A stretch of 64,000 nucleotides of DNA from Ascidiimonas meishanensis (GCF_037782385.1 NZ_JBBEXD010000005.1:124001-188000); one strand, 5' to 3'. Positions 42,993 to 52,006 are shown, numbered from the stretch's first letter. Numbers and translations: made by a program. Notes: generated from the sequence alone by a model not told the origin.

Positions 42993-44333
42993 TTAAGATG
43001 GCTTAACGGAAGCGAGGATTTCTTTTAAAAACGCGTTGAAATCAATATTTGATAATCCAAAGCGTACCACAATCATATCGTGAGAAGGAATAATAAATAC
43101 CCGTTGTCCCTGAAAACCATCTGCATAGTAGATACTTTTAGGGACATCTGGTAATTTAGCTCCAGCATTTAGCCAGAAATGAGCCCCATAATCTTTACCT
43201 GAATTGGGCGCTGGCGTTGTAACATACGAAACCCAATTGGGATTAAAAACTTGTGCTCCATTCCAGTTCCCTTTGTGTAAATAGAGTACCCCAAATTTTG
43301 CCCAATCTCTAGCAGTTCCCCAGCCATAAGAAGATGCTACATAATTTCCATCAAGGTCAGCCTCCATTAACATAGAATGCATTCCAATTTTGTCAATTAA
43401 TGCTTCATAAGGAAAATCTAAGTACTCTTGATGTGTAGCAAATTGATCTCTTAGAATTCCTGAGAGTAAATTACTAGTTCCAGAAGAATAATTCCATACT
43501 TCTCCGGGATTGGCTATTGCGGGCTTATAAATTTGAGGGGTTGTCATGTTGCTTTCCAAAAACAACATTTTAGTAACATCGCTTATAGTGCCATAATTCT
43601 CATCCCATTCAAGTCCACTATTCATTTGCAAAAGATCACTCAAATCAATAGCCGCTCTATTATCATTTTTCCATTCTTCAATGGGAGCTTTATCTGTGAT
43701 AGACAATTTCTTTTGATGTTCCAAAACACCGTATAGTGTACTAATAATACTTTTGGTCATAGACCAACCTAGGAATACTGATTTTTCATTAAAACCTGCG
43801 GCGTAACGTTCTCCAATGATGTGATCTTTGTAGAGCACTAATACAGCTCTGGTCTGCTTTATGTTTTCATTCTTCTTATCAAATGCATTAGAAATAGCAT
43901 TCTTTAATTGATTGTAGTCAAGGGAACTAAATAAACTATCAACTGGCTCTCCTGAGCCAAAGGGATAGGCTATAGAATCAATTTTATTTTTAGTGCGATT
44001 AGGAGTTAAATAAGGCTTATTTGGGTCATAGGTTTCATTTATAAGAACACTACCAAGACCTTCTCTGTAAATAGCTGTTCTTTCTAACATACCAAAGACC
44101 GAAGCACTTGCTTTTTTTATATTAAAATCAACCTCATCTTTTGCCAGATTTACGGGGCTAAACGCATTATCTGTTGAATCAGTCAAGGCAAGATTTCGAT
44201 GTCCTACAAAAACTGAAGAACTGGTATTTTTGGCAGAATATCCTGATATGATATTTAATTTTGGATAATTGGATATCAGGGCAAAAATGAATATTCCAAG
44301 AAGTAAGATTAGAAGCCATTTAAAGATCTTCAT
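42993..44333 (-). CDS. Class C beta-lactamase-fold serine hydrolase
   Basis: A serine hydrolase of 446 residues with an N-terminal membrane segment (WLLILLLGIFIFALIS) and a beta-lactamase/esterase domain. The SxxK motif is in GWSMTKSII, the YxN motif probably is YSSG, and the C-terminal block HDMIVVRFG is typical. It is anchored or exported. It sits antisense between sufD and sufS, splitting the suf operon. It is related in layout to the serine hydrolase at 60853. The substrate is unknown; such proteins are usually esterases or peptidases, not drug-inactivating lactamases. Confidence 0.85.
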   Translation of the reverse strand: MKIFKWLLILLLGIFIFALISNYPKLNIISGYSAKNTSSSVFVGHRNLALTDSTDNAFSPVNLAKDEVDFNIKKASASVFGMLERTAIYREGLGSVLINETYDPNKPYLTPNRTKNKIDSIAYPFGSGEPVDSLFSSLDYNQLKNAISNAFDKKNENIKQTRAVLVLYKDHIIGERYAAGFNEKSVFLGWSMTKSIISTLYGVLEHQKKLSITDKAPIEEWKNDNRAAIDLSDLLQMNSGLEWDENYGTISDVTKMLFLESNMTTPQIYKPAIANPGEVWNYSSGTSNLLSGILRDQFATHQEYLDFPYEALIDKIGMHSMLMEADLDGNYVASSYGWGTARDWAKFGVLYLHKGNWNGAQVFNPNWVSYVTTPAPNSGKDYGAHFWLNAGAKLPDVPKSIYYADGFQGQRVFIIPSHDMIVVRFGLSNIDFNAFLKEILASVKPS

Positions 44334-44395
44334 AAGGCATAAGTTTTTAGTACAAATCCTTCCAAATATACCAAAATAACTACAGAAATAGTTAG

Positions 44396-44403
44396 TACCT
44401 TTG
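44396..44403 (+). promoter_or_regulatory. -7 element of sufS
   Basis: TACCTTTG matches TAnnTTTG fully, 24 bases before the sufS ATG. A separate promoter is needed because an antisense gene separates sufS from sufD. Confidence 0.55.
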
Positions 44404-44427
44404 TATTGAAATTAGAAGGATTGAACT

Positions 44428-45642
44428 ATGTTTGACGTACATGAAATAAGAAAAGATTTTCCCATTCTTCAAAGGCAGGTAAATGGATATCCGTTAGTGT
44501 ATTTAGACAACGCTGCAACTTCTCAGACACCTACTCAGGTAATAGATACCATTGTTGATTATTACTCAAGGTATAATGCAAATATTCACAGAGGGGTACA
44601 TACCTTATCGCAAGAAGCTACAGATGCATATGAAAATGGAAGAAATAAGATTCAGGCTCATTTTAACGCTGCAAAAGCCCATGAAATTATTTTTACCTCA
44701 GGCACTACACACAGTATCAATATAGTAGCTAATGGCTTTTCTTCCTTTTTAACGAAAGGAGATGAAATTATTGTTTCTGCTTTAGAACATCATTCTAATA
44801 TAGTACCCTGGCAAATGCTTTGTGAGCGCACAGGTGCCATCATGAAGGTGATCCCTATGAATGAAGAAGGAGCGCTTTTAATGGATGTCTATAAAGAATT
44901 GCTTTCAAGCAAAACAAAGTTGGTATTTTGCAATCATATTTCTAATGCATTAGGAACCATTAATCCAGTAAAGCAACTAATTGAGATGGCTCATCAAGTG
45001 GGTGCGGCTGTATTAATTGATGGAGCACAGGCAGTACCTCATATTAAAGCCGATCTGCAAGAGCTTGATGTTGATTTTTATGTTGCCTCCGCTCATAAAA
45101 TGTGTGGTCCTACTGGTATAGGGATGCTGTATGGAAAAGAATCTTGGCTCACCAAGCTTCCACCTTATCAAGGAGGTGGTGAAATGATTGACGAAGTTAC
45201 TTTTGAAAAAACTACGTATGCAGGTCTACCCCACAAATTTGAAGCGGGCACACCTAATGTATGCGGTGGTATTGCTTTTGGTGCCGCTTTAGATTATATG
45301 AATAGTATTGGTTTTGAAGAAATAGCAGCACATGAAAATGAACTCTTAAGCTATGCTACGGAACAGCTATTAGCCATAGAAGGACTTAAAATCTATGGGA
45401 CTTCAGAAAACAAAACTTCTGTAGTTTCATTTAATCTAAAAGGCATTCATCCTTATGATGTAGGTACTATTGTAGATAAATTAGGCATAGCAGTGCGTAC
45501 AGGGCATCATTGTGCACAACCTATTATGGACTATTATAAAATTCCTGGAACAATCCGCGCCAGTTTTGCTTTTTATAATACCAAAGAAGAAGTAGATGCG
45601 TTGATAAAAGCGGTAAAAAAGGCTAAAGAAATGTTGTCTTAA
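44428..45642 (+). CDS. sufS: Cysteine desulfurase SufS
   Basis: Group II PLP-dependent cysteine desulfurase of 404 residues that mobilises sulfur from cysteine for SufBCD. The PLP lysine lies in VASAHKMCGPTG (about K225), the active-site cysteine is in RTGHHCAQP (about C363), and DNAATSQTP near the start is typical. It needs SufE as partner, which here is encoded 6.4 kb downstream beyond an accessory segment. Confidence 0.96.
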   Translation: MFDVHEIRKDFPILQRQVNGYPLVYLDNAATSQTPTQVIDTIVDYYSRYNANIHRGVHTLSQEATDAYENGRNKIQAHFNAAKAHEIIFTSGTTHSINIVANGFSSFLTKGDEIIVSALEHHSNIVPWQMLCERTGAIMKVIPMNEEGALLMDVYKELLSSKTKLVFCNHISNALGTINPVKQLIEMAHQVGAAVLIDGAQAVPHIKADLQELDVDFYVASAHKMCGPTGIGMLYGKESWLTKLPPYQGGGEMIDEVTFEKTTYAGLPHKFEAGTPNVCGGIAFGAALDYMNSIGFEEIAAHENELLSYATEQLLAIEGLKIYGTSENKTSVVSFNLKGIHPYDVGTIVDKLGIAVRTGHHCAQPIMDYYKIPGTIRASFAFYNTKEEVDALIKAVKKAKEMLS

Positions 45643-45649
45643 ACTATGT

Positions 45650-47356
45650 TTAAATCATTTTTGGTTTTTTATCTCTTTTACCCCTTCTTTTTTCCTTGCC
45701 TTCCTTGCTTTCATTTTTGCTCTTAAGTTTCTCGGTGTCATTTTTAGCTGTGGGAGTGCTCGCTAGCTTTTCAAGGTTTTCTTCTTTGTTACTTTCTTGA
45801 GAGGTTGAAATGCCAAAATTAGCTTGTATTTCTGCTGCAGAAAGCCCTTTTATCTGTTCAAAATTTTTCTGTGTAATAGCTGCAAGATTAGCATCCAAAG
45901 GCATGGTAAATTCAAAATTTTCCCCTGTTTCTTTAAGTATATTAATAGCATCTTCCAGTAAATGGTCAAGTGCTTGAATGGTATGTTTGCCAAATTCTTC
46001 TATACTTACTTGATCAATGGTGAGTCCATAATTAAGAAGTCCATTTGTTTGGTTATGGTTTAAAGTTATTGCTTCTGCATAGGCTTGTTGAGAAGTTAAG
46101 CCATTAGCAACCATCATATCCATAACGTTTAGGATTCGCTCAGAAAACGTTTCTACTAAATCATCTACTGAAAGTTGATGATCAACAATTGCACGAAGCT
46201 TGTAGGGTTCCATATTATTTACGTCTTCAAAATGCATTCCTTGTTCTGCAATTGCTCTTAAACTATATTCAGGAGTAGATTTTACCTGTTCTATGCCCAA
46301 AGTAGATTTAAACATAGTTTTCGCTTGAAGTTCTGTAATTTCACGAGCTTGCGCATAGTTATTTATAAGTGCTGTTTCAGTAATAGTAGTGGCGTATGTT
46401 CCATTTCTGTTAGGATCAATAGCATTTACTGTTTTTAAACCGAAGTCCTTATCTGTTATCATATTTAAGGTAAGTCCTAACAAAAGACCTTCTGTTTGTA
46501 TTTCGGTAAGAGTACTAATATCATCAACAGTTAAATTCTCTTTTTTATAGCTGTTTTTTTGCGATTCATTTTTCACATCTACATTTTTCTTGAACGGCCT
46601 TATACGTTGAGAACCCAAAGCAACTAGATGATGAGGCTTTAACGAAGCATTTTTAGCTTTTTCAGGTGACAACATCATATCTTGTATCGCTTCTAATTGC
46701 ACATAATTCATTCCAGTTATTTTTTGTACAATATCCATTCTGTTAAGAGGTCGAGCTGGTAAAAAGCTACGTAGGGTATTTGTAACAGAAGATGAAGCAC
46801 GTAAATCGGCAACTACAAGAGGATTACGGTTTGATAGTACAAATTGAAGGAACCCTCTTTCAGGACGGCGTAATTCTCTATTGAAAACCCCTAAAGAATT
46901 TGTGTTGTAGATTGGAGCATTATTGCCAATAGGTGGTTGACCGTTATTCAGCATAAGATCATTTAAAGGTTTGTTGGTAACAGCAGCTAGCATTAAATCG
47001 TTATTCCAGCTAAGTTTTGTAGGATTTATACCTGACTTTTCTGAAACATCTTGTGTTACCTTGTCCAGATATGCTACCATATGGTTTCTAATATCACCAA
47101 GGGTAGCTCCCTTCCCAGGTTCTGGGATTCCAAATGGATTTGGAATCTCTAGCGTCTGGAGTCCCCAAAAAAGATTTGGTTCATTAAAATGTGTAACAAA
47201 AAGATCAGTATCCTCAGATGGAGTACTATTATTTAAAATGGCTTCATTAATATCTTTGAGTTCTTGTTGAAGTTTGTTTTGATCACTTCGCTCTGGAAGC
47301 AAAATAGAGTCTAGTCTTCCTTCAATAAAGCTTTGTTGTTCCGTATTTAAAGCCAT
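45650..47356 (-). CDS. Uncharacterised repeat protein with lysine-rich tail
   Basis: A protein of 568 residues that I do not recognise. There is no signal peptide or membrane helix. From about residue 240 it contains loose helical repeats centred on GL-T/S-x-x-Q/D-V/L (LTEIQTEGLLLGLTLNMI, LRAIAEQGMHFEDV, LRAIVDHQLSVDDL, ANGLTSQQAYAEA, NYGLTIDQV, IKGLSAAEIQ). The tail is strongly basic (EGKEKRRGKRDKKPKM). It starts 34 bases after the stop of paralogue P1 on the same strand, so the two are probably co-transcribed. The context suggests a partner of the hairpin-membrane proteins. Confidence 0.7.
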   Translation of the reverse strand: MALNTEQQSFIEGRLDSILLPERSDQNKLQQELKDINEAILNNSTPSEDTDLFVTHFNEPNLFWGLQTLEIPNPFGIPEPGKGATLGDIRNHMVAYLDKVTQDVSEKSGINPTKLSWNNDLMLAAVTNKPLNDLMLNNGQPPIGNNAPIYNTNSLGVFNRELRRPERGFLQFVLSNRNPLVVADLRASSSVTNTLRSFLPARPLNRMDIVQKITGMNYVQLEAIQDMMLSPEKAKNASLKPHHLVALGSQRIRPFKKNVDVKNESQKNSYKKENLTVDDISTLTEIQTEGLLLGLTLNMITDKDFGLKTVNAIDPNRNGTYATTITETALINNYAQAREITELQAKTMFKSTLGIEQVKSTPEYSLRAIAEQGMHFEDVNNMEPYKLRAIVDHQLSVDDLVETFSERILNVMDMMVANGLTSQQAYAEAITLNHNQTNGLLNYGLTIDQVSIEEFGKHTIQALDHLLEDAINILKETGENFEFTMPLDANLAAITQKNFEQIKGLSAAEIQANFGISTSQESNKEENLEKLASTPTAKNDTEKLKSKNESKEGKEKRRGKRDKKPKMI

Positions 47357-47390
47357 GGTTTAATTTTATGTTCTTATAATTACCAATATA

Positions 47391-48113
47391 CTAAAAACTC
47401 AAGAATCTAACTTTAGATTCATTTGAAGATACTTGTGAATCTAGGCGGGTAGTTGAATTACTTCTAATCCGTTTTTCCGGAACAGCCGCTAAGTTACTTA
47501 ATGCCAATTCCATGCTTTTTGTATCGTGGATTGCATTTTCTGGAGTTTCCGATTGATTTTCACCAGATAAGCTGTTGCTATTTTCAGCGTTATTAGCTTG
47601 TTGAGAAGTTAATTCTACAGAGGATGATTCCACATTTTCTTGTTGATTTCCGAGTTCTTCATCTCGCATTGCTTCTTGTTCCTGTCTTAAATCAGTACTT
47701 GAAGCAACAGTAGGAGAATCTGTTTGATTTTGTATTGATCGCTTTGCTAAAAAACCTAAGGCAAAAGTTGAAAGGGCTATAACCACTGCATTAAAGGGGA
47801 TAAGACTTTTATCTGCTTCTGATTTATTCTTTTTTGCTAAGAGAGCTATATTATATATGCTCGTAATTGCTGAAGCAGTAAATCCAATCGCATTAAATTT
47901 TAATGCTTGTTGGTTGATACGTGGTAAACGTCTTTGTAAGGCGTTAATTGGATTTTGACGAATAGGAGTTCCTACTCTTTGTCTTAAATCATTTGCATTA
48001 ATAATAGGGGGCTCATTTAGATTATTATTTCCTTGAGCCGGCTCCTGTGGCTCGTTTAAGCCATTATTTACTTGAACGGGTTCTTGCGCTGTATTTGGGA
48101 GTTCGTTTTGCAT
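47391..48113 (-). CDS. Hairpin-membrane protein, tandem paralogue P1
   Basis: A 240-residue protein of unknown family. The polar N-terminus (MQNELPNTAQEPVQVNNGLNE) has an internal near-repeat, NEPQEPAQGNNNLNEP. Two hydrophobic helices (about 72-92 and 108-123) are separated by a charged loop, KKNKSEADKSLIP. A Gln/Glu/Asn/Ser-rich tail with TDLRQEQEAMRDEELGNQQE follows, ending NLAAVPEKRIRSNSTTRLDS and VRFLSF. N- and C-terminal parts are almost identical to P2, while the helices differ. No signal peptide is present. First gene of a probable pair with the repeat protein downstream. Confidence 0.75.
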   Translation of the reverse strand: MQNELPNTAQEPVQVNNGLNEPQEPAQGNNNLNEPPIINANDLRQRVGTPIRQNPINALQRRLPRINQQALKFNAIGFTASAITSIYNIALLAKKNKSEADKSLIPFNAVVIALSTFALGFLAKRSIQNQTDSPTVASSTDLRQEQEAMRDEELGNQQENVESSSVELTSQQANNAENSNSLSGENQSETPENAIHDTKSMELALSNLAAVPEKRIRSNSTTRLDSQVSSNESKVRFLSF

Positions 48114-48429
48114 GATGAAATAGTATTGATATTTTTTAAATAGCCCTTATTTAAAAATTTAGTTGTTAATTAAAGTATACTGTTTTTATATTAGGTATTA
48201 TTTATGATCAATTTCCCCTAGAAAAATCTAGTTTTTTAGGAAGGTTTACAATAATAGTAAAGTATTCAACCCATACATATTGGTATAAATACAAATTTTA
48301 TACAATCAGTATACCTAGTACTTCTTTTTTGAATACTGAAGAGAAATTACCGTGTTTAAAAGAAATCTAAACTTTTTTTGTCATTTGTAGTTTTGTTCTT
48401 AGCATGATCATATTAAATATAACAGATCA
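48114..48429 (-). repeat. Conserved upstream block, copy A
   Basis: This non-coding block upstream of P1 matches 49166-49475 upstream of P2 with about 20 differences in some 310 positions by eye. It includes TTTTTCTAGGGGAAATTGAT (minus strand, about 48208-48226) and long identical stretches. It is better conserved than the protein middles. The rest of the gap to 48496 (about 67 bases) is unique. Confidence 0.8.
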
Positions 48430-48496
48430 ATTCTTCATCATTAACTATATAAAAATGCCTGTGAGATTTTAAAATAGATACTTATACTAGGCACCA

Positions 48497-49165
48497 TTAA
48501 ATACTGAAAGATCTCGTTTTAGATTCATTTGAGGAGATTTGTGAATCTAGGCGGGTAGTTGAATTACTTCTAATCCGTTTTTCCGGAACAGCCGCTAAGT
48601 TACTTAATACTAATTCATTGCTTGGTTTGTCGCTGATTGCATTTTCTGGAGTGTTAGACTGATTTTCTACTGTTAAGTTATTACTATCTTCAGGGTCATT
48701 AGTTTGTTGGGCAGTTAATTCTATGGATGCTACGGCAGTTTCTTGTTGATTTCCTAGTTCTTCATCCACCTGAATTTCTTGCGCTTGTCTCAAATCATTA
48801 CTTAAAGCAACAGTAGCGTCATCTGTTTGATTTTGTTGAATACGCGCATTTTTTCGCCTTGCTAGTATACCAAAGGTAAAAGCTGAAATTGCTACAATTG
48901 CTGCATGAAGGGGAATGAGATTCTTATCTTCTTCGGATTTATTTTTTTTTGCCAACTGCATGATGTTGTAGAAACTAATTACTCCTGCACTAGCAAACTT
49001 AGCTGCATAAACTTTTAATGCTTGTAGGTTAATACGTGGTAAACGATTTTGAGAAGGGTTGCCAACTCTTTGTCTTAAATCGTTTACATTAATAACTGGG
49101 GACTCGTTTAAGCCATTATTTACTTGAACGGGTTCTTGCGCTGTATTTGGGAGTTCGTTTTGCAT
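48497..49165 (-). CDS. Hairpin-membrane protein, tandem paralogue P2
   Basis: A 222-residue protein and sister of P1. The first 21 residues are identical to P1, and the segment NLAAVPEKRIRSNSTTRLDS near the end is identical. Helices lie at about 54-72 and 88-103, with loop KKNKSEEDKNLIP. The middle is much more divergent (e.g. FASAGVISFYNIMQLA against FTASAITSIYNIALLA). The end reads TRSFSI, like P3. It lacks the duplicated NEPQEPAQGNNNL insert of P1. Function is unknown. Confidence 0.75.
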   Translation of the reverse strand: MQNELPNTAQEPVQVNNGLNESPVINVNDLRQRVGNPSQNRLPRINLQALKVYAAKFASAGVISFYNIMQLAKKNKSEEDKNLIPLHAAIVAISAFTFGILARRKNARIQQNQTDDATVALSNDLRQAQEIQVDEELGNQQETAVASIELTAQQTNDPEDSNNLTVENQSNTPENAISDKPSNELVLSNLAAVPEKRIRSNSTTRLDSQISSNESKTRSFSI

Positions 49166-49475
49166 GATTAAATAGTATTGATATTTTCAAATAACCCTTA
49201 TTTAAAAATTTAGTTGTCAACTAAAGTATATTGTCTTTATAGTAGGTATTATTTATGATCAATTTCCCCTAGAAAAATCCAGTTTTTTAGGAAGGTTTAC
49301 AATAATAGTAAAGTATTCAACCCATATATTGGCATAAATACAAATGTTATACAATCAGTATACCTAGTACTTTTTTTTTGAATACTGAAGAGAAATTACC
49401 GTGTTTAAAAGAAATCTAAACTTTTTTTGTGATTTGTAGTTTTGTTCTTAGCATTATCATATCAAATAAAACAGA
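49166..49475 (-). repeat. Conserved upstream block, copy B
   Basis: Second copy of the non-coding block found at 48114-48429, here upstream of P2. Together with the genes it makes a tandem unit of about 1.05 kb (distance between the two start codons is 1052 bases). Confidence 0.8.
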
Positions 49476-49480
49476 TATTA

Positions 49481-50146
49481 TTAAATACTAAAAGATCTTA
49501 ATTTAGGGCTGAATTCTGTTGAAGCTTTTTGTTGATTTTGCATAGTTGAACCTAAAGAATTACTGCTCGTTGTTCTTTCTGGAATCATAGCTAGATTACT
49601 TAATGAAAATTCATTGTTGTTATCATTCTCAGTATCTCGAGAGTTAAGAATCTCAGGTTCTATTGTTTCTTCCGCAGTTTCTTGTTGATTTCCAAGTTCT
49701 TCATCCTGCATTGCTTCTTGTTCCTGCCTTAAATCGGCACTTAGCGCAACGGTGTCACCGTCATATGTATTTGTTTGATTATTAGTTCTATTTCTTTTTA
49801 AGCGCAAGACTATTGCCGTAGCCACTAGTAAATCTGTTGTTGCAAGTATAGTAGCAATTAGCGGAGCCAGCTTCTTTTCTTCATCAGACCTGTCTTTTTG
49901 AGCAAGTGTTTTAATACTGTAAATGTTGCCAACACCAAGGATAATAGTTCCCATAGCATTTCCAAATTCTTTAATAGTATTTCTTGTTTCAGGGTTAAGA
50001 GTTTGAAATTGTTCCTGTAAAGCACGAATTGGATTTTGCCATATAGAATTTGCGGGAGCTACTTCTCTTAAATTGTTGTTTACATTAGTAGGATTTTCAT
50101 TTAATCCTGTGTTTACCTCAATTGTATCTGGTATTTCATTTTGCAC
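49481..50146 (-). CDS. Hairpin-membrane protein, tandem paralogue P3
   Basis: A 221-residue, more distant member. It starts MQNEIPDTIEVNTGLNENP. The segment LNPETRNTIKEF precedes two helices (about 68-84 and 100-115) with loop KDRSDEEKKLAP. The tail contains ADLRQEQEAMQDEELGNQQE, nearly identical to P1, and ends SLSNLAMIPE ... KLRSFSI. It shares LNPE-R with the dispersed copy at 14949, so it links the two subgroups. No signal peptide; function unknown. Confidence 0.75.
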   Translation of the reverse strand: MQNEIPDTIEVNTGLNENPTNVNNNLREVAPANSIWQNPIRALQEQFQTLNPETRNTIKEFGNAMGTIILGVGNIYSIKTLAQKDRSDEEKKLAPLIATILATTDLLVATAIVLRLKRNRTNNQTNTYDGDTVALSADLRQEQEAMQDEELGNQQETAEETIEPEILNSRDTENDNNNEFSLSNLAMIPERTTSSNSLGSTMQNQQKASTEFSPKLRSFSI

Positions 50147-50458
50147 GATATCTTCTTTTCTTTTTAAATGTTAATTAGCGTTTATAGCATCTTTGTATTA
50201 AGTACAGCTTAGAGTGAATACCCCCTAAAATTTTGCTTTGTATTTTTTGAATAGCACATAATACTGGCTAAAGGGATTTTTAAAATTAAGGGTATGCATA
50301 AGGTTTTAAATAGACAATTGGCGAATAAAATGGAGATTAGTTAGCGCTAATTAATCTATTTATTGATAAGATTTTTTGTAAAATTATTAACTTTTAGTTA
50401 ATAATTTGTTAAAAATTTATATATTCGGGTGCGAAAATTTAACCAAAACTTTATTTAC
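50147..50458. other. Divergent intergenic region
   Basis: Separates P3 (minus) from the M43 lipoprotein protease (plus). On the minus strand TTTTAGGGGGTATTCAC (about 50214-50230) resembles the G-rich site upstream of the other hairpin-membrane genes. Near the plus-strand gene, GTTAATAATTTGTTAA (50397-50412) resembles the palindrome upstream of the other two secreted metalloproteases. Confidence 0.45.
50397..50412 (+). promoter_or_regulatory. TTAATAATTTGTTA element upstream of protease lipoprotein
   Basis: GTTAATAATTTGTTAA is close to the TTAACAnATTTGTnA sites at 6954 and 56740. It lies about 47 bases before the ATG. The companion CATCGAAT seen at the other two genes is absent here. Confidence 0.35.
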
Positions 50459-51502
50459 ATGAAAAGAATTTTTCTTACAATGGCTGTTGTTGCCACGATT
50501 TTAACCTCTTGTTCTGAGGAGGCAAAAACAGAAAACAACAACACTATTCAGGCTATGGAATTAGATGAAAGTGTTAAAAACAGCTTTTCTAGAAGTTGTG
50601 AATCTATGGGTGTTCTAGACAAACAATTGGCAGAAAACCCTATGCTTGCCATTAAGATGGCAGAAATTGAAAAACATGGATATGAATACGCACAAAGAGT
50701 AGCTGCCAAAAAGGGAGGAAATGGAAACGGAAATGGCGGCGGTGGCGGCGGTGGCGAAGATCCTACTCCAGATAATTTAGGAACCATAAATATACCAGTG
50801 GTTGTTCATGTGATTTATAGCAATGCTAATGAAAACATTAGTGATGCTCAAATCAATTCTCAAATAGATGTGTTAAACGAAGACTTCAGTAAAACTAATT
50901 CTGATGTTAATCAAGTTCCGGCAGAGTTTGCAGATGTAGCTTCTGATGTAGATGTTCAATTCTCCTTAGCGCAAGTAATCAGAGTATCTTCTACCAGAAC
51001 TTCATGGGGTACTAATGACGCTATGAAATCTTCAAATAATGGCGGTTCAGACGCGGTTGACACTTCAAAATTCTTAAATATTTGGGTATGTAATATAGGA
51101 GGAGGTATTCTTGGATATGCTCAATTTCCAGGAGGTAATTCGGCTACCGATGGCGTAGTGGTAGGGCCGCAATTTTTTGGTTCTCAAGGATTTTTGGCAG
51201 CACCATTTGACAAAGGAAGAACTACGACTCACGAAGTGGGTCACTGGTTGAATTTACGCCATATATGGGGAGACGGAAGATGTCGTCAAGATGATTTTGT
51301 GGCAGATACACCCTCTTCAGACAGACCAAATTACGGATGCCCTTCTTATCCAACAGAACATTGTCGAACTAATGATATGACTATGAATTATATGGATTAC
51401 GTAGATGATGCTTGTATGTACATGTTTTCAGAAGGACAAAAATCTAGAATGCGCGCTTTATTTACTACAGGTGGTGTTAGAGAAAGTTTCTTAACCCCTT
51501 AA
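50459..51502 (+). CDS. M43 zinc metalloprotease lipoprotein
   Basis: Paralogue of the protease at 6997 but only 347 residues and without a T9SS domain. The signal peptide MKRIFLTMAVVATILTSC carries a lipobox, so it is membrane-anchored. A Gly/Asn linker (GNGNGNGGGGGGG, about residues 71-83) leads to the catalytic domain with HEVGHWLNLRHIWGD and NYMDYVDD. The catalytic domain is closely similar to that of 6997 (shared SSTRTSWGTNDAMKSS and VCNIGGGILGYAQFPGGN). The frame opens at 50429; the ATG at 50459 starts the signal peptide. Confidence 0.9.
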   Translation: MKRIFLTMAVVATILTSCSEEAKTENNNTIQAMELDESVKNSFSRSCESMGVLDKQLAENPMLAIKMAEIEKHGYEYAQRVAAKKGGNGNGNGGGGGGGEDPTPDNLGTINIPVVVHVIYSNANENISDAQINSQIDVLNEDFSKTNSDVNQVPAEFADVASDVDVQFSLAQVIRVSSTRTSWGTNDAMKSSNNGGSDAVDTSKFLNIWVCNIGGGILGYAQFPGGNSATDGVVVGPQFFGSQGFLAAPFDKGRTTTHEVGHWLNLRHIWGDGRCRQDDFVADTPSSDRPNYGCPSYPTEHCRTNDMTMNYMDYVDDACMYMFSEGQKSRMRALFTTGGVRESFLTP

Positions 51503-51524
51503 CTCCTGTTAATTTTATCATATA

Positions 51525-51550
51525 AAAGGCGCCTTTAAGGCGCCTTTTTT
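51525..51550 (+). terminator. Rho-independent terminator
   Basis: AAAGGCGCC / GGCGCCTTT stem of 9 bp with a five-base loop and a T-run, 23 bases after the M43 lipoprotein stop. Confidence 0.9.
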
Positions 51551-51583
51551 GTAATATTATACTTAATTTCAAAATTGTATGCT

Positions 51584-52006
51584 ATGAAACTCTTACTACT
51601 CATTTTGACACTGGCTTCTATTAAAAGCTGTGCACAAACCAGTGATGCAGTAATCACTTATAATGCTTCTACAAGAGGTTTTTATTACAATGTAATAGTA
51701 AACAAAAGCGGTATGATCGTGCAAAAAACAAGAGGTGCTGAAAAAGGACAGGAATTAAAGATGACAGAGGCACAATGGAAAGAAATTACAGAAATACTTG
51801 AAAAAATAGATCTTTCTCAAATGGAGAGTCTAAAATCAGACACTACAAAAAGTCAGGTAGATGCCGCTGCCATGGCAACATTGGAGGTTAAACTTGATAA
51901 AGATAACATACATACCGCTTCATTTGATCATGGTAACCCTCCCAAAGAATTAGAAGCATTAGTAAATGCTATTTTATCATTGTCTGAAACTATTGAAAAG
52001 CAGTAA
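51584..52006 (+). CDS. Small hypothetical lipoprotein
   Basis: A 140-residue protein with a signal peptide and lipobox-like SIKSC (MKLLLLILTLASIKSC). The mature part is a compact alpha/beta domain (ITEILEKIDLSQMESLKS, FDHGNPPKELEALV). I do not recognise it with certainty; the SFDHGNPP segment looks like a conserved feature. Start at the ATG at 51584, not the TTG at 51575. It lies between the protease terminator and sufE. Confidence 0.7.
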   Translation: MKLLLLILTLASIKSCAQTSDAVITYNASTRGFYYNVIVNKSGMIVQKTRGAEKGQELKMTEAQWKEITEILEKIDLSQMESLKSDTTKSQVDAAAMATLEVKLDKDNIHTASFDHGNPPKELEALVNAILSLSETIEKQ

